A DNA stretch of 9,375 nucleotides, taken from an uncultured Caryophanales bacterium (GTDB lineage: Bacteria; Bacillota_I; Bacilli_A; RF39; UBA660). Below the pieces are notes generated by a model that made no database searches, was not told the DNA's origin, and saw nothing but the letters and a program-made list of their open reading frames with translations. The translations under genes were made by a program, and so were the position numbers. Location of the stretch: contig CAMSXY010000036.1 in the NCBI GenBank assembly GCA_947065955.1, forward strand, positions 1 to 9,375. The letters run 5' to 3'. Shown piece after piece: positions 1 to 5,597 of the stretch (position 1 is the stretch's first letter; each line of letters begins with the position of its first letter).

Positions 1-44
1 ATAGACTTGGGTGACTGGAGTTCAGACGTGTGCTCTTCCGATCT
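1..44 (-). other. Illumina adapter contamination, left end
   Basis: Bases 11-44 are the reverse complement of the TruSeq i7-side adapter, ending in GCTCTTCCGATCT. Bases 3-10 (AGACTTGG) are the reverse complement of the 8-base index CCAAGTCT seen at the other end, and bases 1-2 are the start of the flow-cell segment. This is library sequence, not genome. It happens to be open in the frame of the first gene, so it adds a false N-terminus (GDWSSDVCSSDL), a peptide familiar from adapter-contaminated protein predictions. Confidence 0.98.
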
Positions 45-501
45 AAATATGGTTTCAAAAAAAATAATTCATCTTTCAAAAGATAAGGCGCATATTGGTT
101 ATTTGCCTTATACATCTAATAATGTGATTTTACAGGCTTTTAAATATGAAAATATTCCCTACAGTTGGGGAGGGAAAGAAGAAGGTGTCGATTGTTCTAG
201 TTTTGTTAGGAATGTCTATAAAACATTTGGCTTTATTTTTCCAAGAAATACAGCAGAACAAAAAAACAGTGTCGGAGAAATCCTTCTTTTAACAAACAAA
301 TCTTTAAAGGAAAAACAAAAATTGATTTCTGAAAATGGAGTAAGTCTTTTATACGAACCAGGGCATGTTATGATGTATTTAGGACAAAAAAATGGCAAAA
401 ATTATGTTATGCACGCATCGGGAAAGGAAAAAAAAGTTACTTTAATGGAATTAAATTCGAGTCATCTTTCTAAAATAGATCGCATTGTAAAAGTTCCTTA
501 A
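45..501 (+). CDS. NlpC/P60 cell-wall peptidase, C-terminal part only
   Basis: This is the catalytic domain of a cysteine peptidase that cuts peptidoglycan stem peptides; its 5' part lies beyond the contig end. The first whole codon is at 46. The ATG at 49 is internal, because the downstream paralogue has the same residues inside its chain (VSKK, LSKDK, GYLPYT). The NlpC/P60 landmarks are present: YSWGG, then DCSSF with the nucleophile Cys codon at 193, FPRN, GHVMMYLG with the first His at 364, and HASG with the second His at 412. By family knowledge these form a Cys-His-His site. The protein is roughly 60% identical by eye to the next gene. A stem-loop with a T-run follows the stop. The missing part probably holds the N-terminal and SH3b domains seen in the neighbour. 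The exact bond cleaved cannot be read from the sequence. Confidence 0.88.
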
Positions 502-505
502 AACG

Positions 506-532
506 AAAAACGATTTTTTATCGTTTTTTTTT
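506..532 (+). terminator. Intrinsic terminator after first NlpC/P60 gene
   Basis: A 9-bp stem pairs AAAAACGAT (506-514) with ATCGTTTTT (520-528) around a TTTTT loop and runs into a continuous T-tract ending at 532. It starts four bases after the stop codon. The stem is A/T-rich with two G-C pairs, so it may be leaky. Confidence 0.75.
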
Positions 533-570
533 GCTAGGAATATTGTGTTTCCTTTTGTATAAGGTATAAC

Positions 571-576
571 AGGAGG
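571..576 (+). promoter_or_regulatory. Ribosome binding site AGGAGG
   Basis: A perfect AGGAGG sits seven bases before the ATG at 584. It fixes the start of the full-length NlpC/P60 gene and rules out a missed upstream signal peptide. Confidence 0.9.
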
Positions 577-583
577 AATCAAA

Positions 584-1729
584 ATGTACAAAGAGAATAT
601 TCCCAAGAAAATTACTTTTATGAAAAAGGTTAGAGAAGAACTTCTTTTAAAAGAAGAAGAAATAAAAAAATACAATCAAACTATTCAGCATAAAACGAAA
701 GCTTTTTATGCTATAGAAGGAATACAAAACGTAGGCAAAGAAGAAATATTAAAGGATATAGAGGCGTACGAGTTGCCAACTTTACCAAAATACGATGGTA
801 ATAAAATATTAACAGCTTTAAATACAAAGATGATTTTAGAAAATAGAAACATAGAAAATATAAAAACGCAAACGGATCTACTAAAAGGCATTATTGTGAA
901 AAGAAGTAATTTAAGGGCATTTCCTACAGAAGTATCTTTTTACGATAAAAAAGGAATCCAAGATTTTGATCGGATTCAAGAAACGGAACTTACCATCAAT
1001 ACTCCTGTTAAAATTCTTCATAAAAGCAAAGACCAACTTTGGAATTTTGTTGTATCACCAATCTATGCGGGATGGGTTTTAAAAGAAAATATTGCTTTAG
1101 CCAAAGAAGAAGATTGGGACTTTTTTATCCATAACCCTGCCTTTGGTGTGATAACAGACGCAAATGTAAAAATAGAAGGAGACATCTTGGATATGGGAGT
1201 AAGGCTTCCCTTTATAAATTGTTTAGAAGACCAATACCAGTTGGTAGTTCCTATTAAAACAAAGGAAAATACGGTTTCCAAAAAAATACTTTATCTTTCC
1301 AAAGATAAAGTCCATCTTGGTTATTTACCTTATACAGAAAAAAATATTTTATTACAAGCTTTTAAATACGAAAATACCCCTTACAGCTGGGGAGGAAAAG
1401 ATCAAAATATAGACTGTTCTAGTTTTATTATGAAAGTATATGAAACATTTGGTTTTCATTTTCCAAGAAATGCTTCTGCTCAGCAAGAAAGTATTGGGAA
1501 AATTATTTTTTTAGAAAATATGAATATGGAAGAAAAATTAAATCTTTTTGATAAAAACGCTATTTGTCTTTTATATCAAACAGGACATGTTATGATGTAT
1601 TTAGGCAAATTAGAAAATAGACATTATATTATCCATGCATCGGGAAAGGAAAAAAAAGTTACACTAACAGATATAACGGAGGAAAATGATCTTCTATTTA
1701 AAATAGAAAGAATGGTCCTAATTCGTTAA
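584..1729 (+). CDS. NlpC/P60 peptidase with N-terminal and SH3b domains
   Basis: A 381-residue peptidoglycan stem-peptide endopeptidase of the multi-domain NlpC/P60 type. Residues 1-100 resemble the N-terminal stabilising domain. Residues 107-165 fit the SH3b1 type (RSNLRAFPT, then FDRIQ, PVKILHKSKDQLW and GWV). Residues 180-240 look like a second SH3b unit. The catalytic domain follows, with YSWGG, Cys278 in DCSSF, His335 in GHVMMYLG and His351 in HASG. Length and order match the family that includes gamma-D-Glu-diamino acid peptidases such as Bacillus YkfC. There is no signal peptide or membrane segment: the N-terminus MYKENIPKKITF is charged and polar, and the AGGAGG site fixes the start. 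This suggests cytoplasmic muropeptide recycling rather than wall cutting (inference), although non-classical export is possible. It is a tandem paralogue of the truncated gene before it. No convincing terminator follows. Confidence 0.87.
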   Translation: MYKENIPKKITFMKKVREELLLKEEEIKKYNQTIQHKTKAFYAIEGIQNVGKEEILKDIEAYELPTLPKYDGNKILTALNTKMILENRNIENIKTQTDLLKGIIVKRSNLRAFPTEVSFYDKKGIQDFDRIQETELTINTPVKILHKSKDQLWNFVVSPIYAGWVLKENIALAKEEDWDFFIHNPAFGVITDANVKIEGDILDMGVRLPFINCLEDQYQLVVPIKTKENTVSKKILYLSKDKVHLGYLPYTEKNILLQAFKYENTPYSWGGKDQNIDCSSFIMKVYETFGFHFPRNASAQQESIGKIIFLENMNMEEKLNLFDKNAICLLYQTGHVMMYLGKLENRHYIIHASGKEKKVTLTDITEENDLLFKIERMVLIR

Positions 1730-1770
1730 TTTATTTTAATAAGCAAAAAAGGATTTTTTCGAGAAAAACA

Positions 1771-1779
1771 TGTTATAAT
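1771..1779 (+). promoter_or_regulatory. Extended -10 promoter of the glucosaminidase gene
   Basis: TGTTATAAT is a consensus extended -10 (TG, one base, TATAAT). No good -35 hexamer lies 16-18 bases upstream, which extended -10 promoters tolerate. The start codon is 23 bases downstream, leaving room for the AGGAG site at 1791-1795. Confidence 0.6.
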
Positions 1780-1802
1780 AAAAATAGATTAGGAGTTGTT
1801 TT

Positions 1803-2801
1803 ATGAAACTAATACGTGAAAATCCCTTTTTAGGAAAAAAAATCATTTTAAAAAAATCAAAAAATTTACTTAAAATTTCTCTTTTTACAGGAACATTACT
1901 ATTAAGTAGTTTTCTATTTAAAGGAATCACCTTACAAAGTACTTTGAAAGAAGATAAAAAATTAGAAAATGTAGATCGCAAACGAACTTTAATAGAGCCC
2001 ACTTTCGACTTTTCTAAATTAACTTCTAAAAAGATTTTAAACAGAGATAAAGAGTCCTTAACCGCCCTTTTAGAAGACTCTGTAACAAGGGAAGAGGAAA
2101 TAAAAGCTTTATTTTCTTATTATGGAAAAGTATTTCAAATAAATTGGGAAATTGCCTATGAAAAAGCCAAAATAATAACTGGAAATTTTCAAAATCCAGA
2201 ATATAAGGAAACATATACTATTGGAAATACAACAGTCTATGGAGAAAAAAAAGATTGGTCTATTTATCCCAGAGGACAAGAAATTGGCATTCTTACATTC
2301 ATGAGAGATTTACGAACAGAAGCTTTTAAGTTTGACTTAAACCAGGAAAAGATAAAACAAATAGATTTACCAGAAGAAAAAAGTATTTACGATTTAGTTT
2401 CCTATTTTTCAGAATTATTTTTAGTCGATCCTTATATTGTTTATTCCATCATGTCCTCAGAATGCGGAGCAGATTTTTCTTCGAATGCAGCGATGGTCTA
2501 CCACAATTACGCAGGTCTTATGGATAAAAATACCCAACATCTTTATTCTTATCCTACAAAAGATTTTGGTATTTTAGAGGCTATATTAAATTTTAAAATA
2601 AAATATAATGAAATTTGGTTACAAGAAGATAGTATTTCTAATAAAATTGAAAAAATAGGCGAGGTATATGCCCCAATAGGCGCTAAAAATGATCCAAGTG
2701 GTATTAATCAATATTGGGCAAAAAACGTTTTAAGTTTTTATACTTTATATCAGATGGAAGAAACTTTTCAAAAAGAACCGCAAGAGTTTATAAAAAAATA
2801 A
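1803..2801 (+). CDS. Membrane-anchored GH73-like glucosaminidase (autolysin-like)
   Basis: A 332-residue protein likely to cut glycan strands of peptidoglycan outside the cell. A lysine-rich start is followed by one hydrophobic segment (about residues 22-44, KISLFTGTLLLSSFLF). This is a signal anchor or uncleaved signal, since no clear AXA site follows. The C-terminal half (about 195-320) resembles the GH73/lysozyme-like glucosaminidase domain. It has SIMSSECG with probable catalytic Glu220, HNYAGL at 234-239, an aromatic-rich loop (YSYPTKDFG), and IGEVYAPIGAKNDPSG near the end, where family members have a YAP...N motif. A weaker copy of the first helical unit seems to occur at about 95-130 (SYYGKVFQINWEIAYEKAK). 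The start is set by AGGAG seven bases before the ATG. It could instead be a lytic-transglycosylase-like enzyme: the fold family is more certain than the bond cut. Its position beside two NlpC/P60 genes supports a wall role. Confidence 0.65.
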   Translation: MKLIRENPFLGKKIILKKSKNLLKISLFTGTLLLSSFLFKGITLQSTLKEDKKLENVDRKRTLIEPTFDFSKLTSKKILNRDKESLTALLEDSVTREEEIKALFSYYGKVFQINWEIAYEKAKIITGNFQNPEYKETYTIGNTTVYGEKKDWSIYPRGQEIGILTFMRDLRTEAFKFDLNQEKIKQIDLPEEKSIYDLVSYFSELFLVDPYIVYSIMSSECGADFSSNAAMVYHNYAGLMDKNTQHLYSYPTKDFGILEAILNFKIKYNEIWLQEDSISNKIEKIGEVYAPIGAKNDPSGINQYWAKNVLSFYTLYQMEETFQKEPQEFIKK

Positions 2802-2806
2802 TCCCT

Positions 2807-2836
2807 AAAATGATACAAAATTGTATCATTTTTTTT
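2807..2836 (+). terminator. Intrinsic terminator after glucosaminidase gene
   Basis: AAAATGATACAA (2807-2818) pairs with TTGTATCATTTT (2821-2832), a stem of up to 12 bp whose innermost pairs must open for a real loop. The T-run extends to 2836. It begins five bases after the stop. Confidence 0.82.
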
Positions 2837-2863
2837 GTTATACAAAAAATGATAGGTAAAAAA

Positions 2864-2892
2864 TTGTATTAAAAATAAATATTTGTTATAAT
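2864..2892 (+). promoter_or_regulatory. Sigma-A-type promoter of the desulfurase operon
   Basis: The -35 TTGTAT (2864-2869) and -10 TATAAT (2887-2892) are exactly 17 bases apart, and TG at 2884-2885 adds an extended -10. It lies between the previous terminator and the desulfurase start and is the best-formed promoter in the window. Confidence 0.82.
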
Positions 2893-2908
2893 AAAGAAGG
2901 TGATACTT

Positions 2909-4042
2909 ATGTTATATTTTGATTATTCTGCCACAACACCTGTAAATATAGAAGTTTTAGAAAGTTTTAAAGAAGCTTGTCTAAAGTATCCTGGGAATCC
3001 AAACTCCTTACATACCTTGGGGATAAAAGCTTCTTCCTTAATTGAAGAGGCTACCTGTCAAATTGCAGAAATCTTAAACGTAAAAAAAGAAGAAATTATT
3101 TATACCTCTGGTTCTAGTGAATCAAATAATCTTGCCCTAAAGGGGATCGCTTTTAAATATCAATCAAGGGGAAAACATATCTTGACAACCCCTCTTGAAC
3201 ATTCTTCTATTTATGGACCTTTAAACTATTTAACCGATCTTGGCTTTGAAGTAGATTTTGTTTCTTTAAAGGAAAATGGAGAAGTGGATTTAGAAAATTT
3301 AAAAAGTTTACTACGAGAAGATACAATTTTAGTTAGTATTCATTCCGTAAATAGTGAATTAGGAATTATTCAACCTATTGAAGAAATTGGAAAAATTCTA
3401 AAACAATACCCTAAATGTTTTTTTCATGTAGATATGACACAATCTATTGGAAAAATTCCCATTTCCTTAGAAAACGTCGATTTAGCCAGTTTTTCAGCAC
3501 ATAAATTTTATGGATTAAAAGGAATTGGGTGTTTAGTAAAAAAAGAAAAGATACAATTAACACCCTTAATACATGGAGGAAAAAGCACAACCGCTTATAG
3601 AAGCGGAACGCCCGCCCTTCCTTTGATTGTATCTATGGCAAAAGCGCTTCGCCTAAGTATGGAGGATCTTTCTTCTAAGCAAGAGCAAGTACGATTTTCT
3701 CATCATCTTTTAAAAGAAGGTTTGAAAAAATATAAAGAGGTGTCTTTTAATAGCCCCGAAACGGCTCTTCCTAATATTTTAAATATCAGTATTGCTGGGG
3801 TAAAACCAGAAACTATGCTCCATGCTTTAGAAGAACACGAGGTATATATTTCAACGCAAAGCGCATGTTCAAGTCATTCTAGTAGATCGAAAGCTGTTTA
3901 TGAAATAACGAAAGATGAAAAAAGAGCAACTTCTAGCATTCGTATTAGCCTTTCTTATTTAACAACAAAAGAAGAAATTGAAAAATTTCTAATGTCTTTT
4001 GAAAAATGTCTTTTGGCTCTTTCTTGGGAGGTAAAAAAATGA
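2909..4042 (+). CDS. Cysteine desulfurase, NifS/IscS type
   Basis: A 377-residue cytosolic PLP enzyme that removes sulfur from L-cysteine, giving alanine and an enzyme persulfide for Fe-S clusters, tRNA thiolation or other sulfur acceptors. Landmarks run in order: FDYSATTP near the start, SGSSESNN, TTPLEHSS with His98 stacking on PLP, HVDMTQSIGK with Asp175 and Gln178, SAHKFYG with the PLP lysine Lys199, GTPALP, and the catalytic loop STQSACSSHSS with Cys320. The usual loop reads STGSACSS, so Gln replaces Gly. An in-frame GTG at 2900 is inside the ribosome binding site (AAGGTG, 2897-2902). The ATG at 2909, six bases further on, is the better start. No iscU, mnmA, thiI or nadB neighbour is visible. 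Instead the gene overlaps a small thioredoxin by ATGA, so the sulfur acceptor is unknown. A specific symbol (iscS, nifS, yrvO) would be a guess. Confidence 0.93.
   Translation: MLYFDYSATTPVNIEVLESFKEACLKYPGNPNSLHTLGIKASSLIEEATCQIAEILNVKKEEIIYTSGSSESNNLALKGIAFKYQSRGKHILTTPLEHSSIYGPLNYLTDLGFEVDFVSLKENGEVDLENLKSLLREDTILVSIHSVNSELGIIQPIEEIGKILKQYPKCFFHVDMTQSIGKIPISLENVDLASFSAHKFYGLKGIGCLVKKEKIQLTPLIHGGKSTTAYRSGTPALPLIVSMAKALRLSMEDLSSKQEQVRFSHHLLKEGLKKYKEVSFNSPETALPNILNISIAGVKPETMLHALEEHEVYISTQSACSSHSSRSKAVYEITKDEKRATSSIRISLSYLTTKEEIEKFLMSFEKCLLALSWEVKK
4026..4032 (+). promoter_or_regulatory. Ribosome binding site GGGAGGT deciding the thioredoxin start
   Basis: GGGAGGT lies seven bases before the ATG at 4039 and inside the end of the desulfurase gene. 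It favours 4039 over the in-frame ATG at 4006, which has no such site and would extend deep into the upstream gene. Confidence 0.85.
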
Positions 4043-4311
4043 AAATTTTAAAATTTGGTGCCATTTGGTGTAGTGGATGTTTGGTAATGAAAAAAATTTG
4101 GAAAGAGATTGAAGAGGAATATCCGAATTTACAAATAGAAGAATACGATTTTGATATCGATATTCCTATGAGGGAAAAATATCAGATTTCCTCTATAATT
4201 CCAGTTGTTATTTTTTTAGATGAAAAAGAAGAGGAAATAACACGTCTCGTTGGAGAAAAAACAAAAAAAGAAATTGTAGAAGTAATAGAAGGAAAAGGAT
4301 GTTTAAAATGA
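4039..4311 (+). CDS. Small thioredoxin-fold protein with CSGC motif
   Basis: A 90-residue cytosolic thioredoxin-like protein. It starts with a short beta strand (KILKFGAIW) leading into the redox motif CSGC (Cys11, Cys14), where classical thioredoxin has CGPC. Pro55 in SIIPVVIF is the cis-proline expected beside the active site, and GEKTKKEIVEVIEG forms the last strand and helix. A third cysteine, Cys88, is at the extreme C-terminus. It is shorter than standard thioredoxin (about 105) and lacks the N-terminal helix. It overlaps the desulfurase stop and the next gene's start, each by ATGA, so the three are probably translationally coupled. By inference it passes electrons to the membrane protein downstream or resolves the desulfurase persulfide. 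It is not the housekeeping trxA. Confidence 0.85.
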   Translation: MKILKFGAIWCSGCLVMKKIWKEIEEEYPNLQIEEYDFDIDIPMREKYQISSIIPVVIFLDEKEEEITRLVGEKTKKEIVEVIEGKGCLK

Positions 4312-5495
4312 AAAAATTCTCTAAAATTTGTGTTTTCTTTTTGTTCATAACGCTCTTTTTACCAAATTTGATTTTCGCACAAGAACAGGAAAAGGAAAAT
4401 AAAGTATATCAAGACGTTGTTTCTAAAATTCTTTCTATAGAACCAAGCGATAAAATTCGTATTTATTTTTTCCATGGAAATGGATGTCCTCACTGTGCTG
4501 AGGCAGAAATCTTTTTTAAAGAAATAGAAAAAAACTATAAAGAGATAGAAGTCCTTCGTTATGAAGTTTGGTATAATGCTGAAAATGATAAAAAATTAAA
4601 TGAAGTAAAATCGTATTTTCTAACCTCTGCTAGAGGAGTTCCTTTTATTGTTATTGGGGATGAATATTTCTCAGGTTTTAATACAACAATAAAAAAACAA
4701 ATGGAGGAGCAAATTCTAACTTATTTAGGAATAGATGAAAAAAAGGACGATAACCTTACATTACCCATTATAGGGGATGTGGATGCAAAAAAAGTTTCTT
4801 TACCCTTGGTTGCTGTTGTTTTAGGATTCTTAGATGGATTTAATCCTTGTGCTATGTGGATTTTATTATTTTTAATTAACATGCTTTTTACCATGAAAGA
4901 TAAAAAGAAAATGTGGATTTTAGGACTTAGTTTCCTAGTCACTTCAGCTTTTGTTTATTTTCTTGCCATGATGGGATTAAATGTCTTTTTATCCTTTGCC
5001 CAAGTAAAAATAGTTCGTTTTTTAATTGCTTGCGTCGCTTTACTTGGCGGATTTTTGAATTTAAGAAATTATCAAAAAACAAAAGAAACAGGATGTCATG
5101 TAATAGATGACAAAAAAAGAAACAAGTATTTCGATCGTATTAAAAAGATCATTTATGAAAAGAATTTTTTCCTAGCTCTTTTGGGAATTATTCTTCTAGC
5201 CGCTTCCGTAAATTTAGTAGAACTTGCTTGTTCTGCTGGTTTTCCAACAATATTTATTGAGATTTTGAATATAAACGAATTAACACAGATCCAAAATCTT
5301 CTTTATATTTTACTTTATATTCTTTTCTTTTTAATCGATGATATTGTTGTTTTTGTAATTGCAATGACTACCCTTAAAATTACAGGAATTTCTACAAAAT
5401 ATAACCGTCTTTCTCATTTAGTAGGTGGAATTTTAATGATTTTGATAGGTCTTCTTTTAATTTTCAAACCAGAAATCCTTATGTTTCAAATATAG
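4308..5495 (+). CDS. Exported thioredoxin domain fused to DsbD/CcdA-type membrane relay
   Basis: A 395-residue protein that likely moves reducing equivalents across the cytoplasmic membrane. Residues 1-24 are a signal peptide (cleavage near IFA/QEQ). Residues 45-150 are an extracytoplasmic thioredoxin-like domain with CPHC (Cys60, Cys63), the DsbA-type dipeptide, and cis-Pro112 in GVPFIVIG. Six membrane segments follow at about 164-198, 206-232, 238-258, 283-308, 325-352 and 370-390. Segments 1 and 4 hold FNPCAMW (Cys181) and ELACSAG (Cys308), the positions of the reactive cysteine pair in DsbD/CcdA transporters. Cys263 lies in the loop between segments 3 and 4. Order differs from E. coli DsbD, whose thioredoxin domain is C-terminal. 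The start at 4308 is preferred over the in-frame ATG at 4299: it sits eight bases past GGA in AAAAGGAT, gives a cleaner signal peptide and overlaps the previous stop by ATGA. Confidence 0.85.
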   Translation: MKKFSKICVFFLFITLFLPNLIFAQEQEKENKVYQDVVSKILSIEPSDKIRIYFFHGNGCPHCAEAEIFFKEIEKNYKEIEVLRYEVWYNAENDKKLNEVKSYFLTSARGVPFIVIGDEYFSGFNTTIKKQMEEQILTYLGIDEKKDDNLTLPIIGDVDAKKVSLPLVAVVLGFLDGFNPCAMWILLFLINMLFTMKDKKKMWILGLSFLVTSAFVYFLAMMGLNVFLSFAQVKIVRFLIACVALLGGFLNLRNYQKTKETGCHVIDDKKRNKYFDRIKKIIYEKNFFLALLGIILLAASVNLVELACSAGFPTIFIEILNINELTQIQNLLYILLYILFFLIDDIVVFVIAMTTLKITGISTKYNRLSHLVGGILMILIGLLLIFKPEILMFQI

Positions 5496-5518
5496 AACAA
5501 GAAATTGTTCTTTTTTTT
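5494..5518 (+). terminator. Intrinsic terminator overlapping the operon's last stop codon
   Basis: AGAACAA (5494-5500) pairs with TTGTTCT (5505-5511) around a GAAA tetraloop, followed by T to 5518. The stem begins inside the TAG stop codon (5493-5495), so the last codon also forms part of the terminator. Confidence 0.85.
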
Positions 5519-5560
5519 AAGAAAAAGCGTAAAAAAATATCTTTCCTTTAAAAAGTATAG

Positions 5561-5566
5561 TATAAT
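5561..5566 (+). promoter_or_regulatory. murE promoter, -10 element
   Basis: A perfect TATAAT lies 31 bases before the murE ATG and after the preceding terminator. The -35 is poor: the base at 17-base spacing gives TATCTT (5538-5543). Position supports a promoter, strength is uncertain. Confidence 0.55.
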
Positions 5567-5597
5567 GAAAAAGTAAAAAACCAATAGAGGTGAAAAA

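Noticed and set aside
49..51. ATG as a real start for the first peptidase
   Set aside because: No ribosome binding site is possible because adapter lies just upstream, and the paralogue shows the homologous position is internal, so the gene is truncated.
543..570. TTGTGT (543-548) and TATAAC (565-570) with 16-base spacing as a promoter for the full NlpC/P60 gene
   Set aside because: Transcription would start at about 576-578, inside or after the AGGAGG ribosome binding site, leaving no usable leader. Read-through from upstream is as likely.
1745..1759. AAAAAAGGATTTTTT as a terminator after the second peptidase
   Set aside because: The stem is only A-T pairs with a three-base loop and no following T-run, too weak to call.
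2900..2902. GTG start for the desulfurase
   Set aside because: It is part of the AAGGTG ribosome binding site, and the ATG at 2909 has correct spacing and gives the usual MxYFDYxATTP start.
4006..4008. Upstream ATG for the small thioredoxin
   Set aside because: It would add 11 residues ahead of the first beta strand, and GGGAGGT is placed for the ATG at 4039.
4299..4301. Upstream ATG for the membrane relay gene
   Set aside because: It falls within the AAAAGGAT binding site. The ATG at 4308 overlaps the previous stop as ATGA and starts a standard MKK signal peptide.
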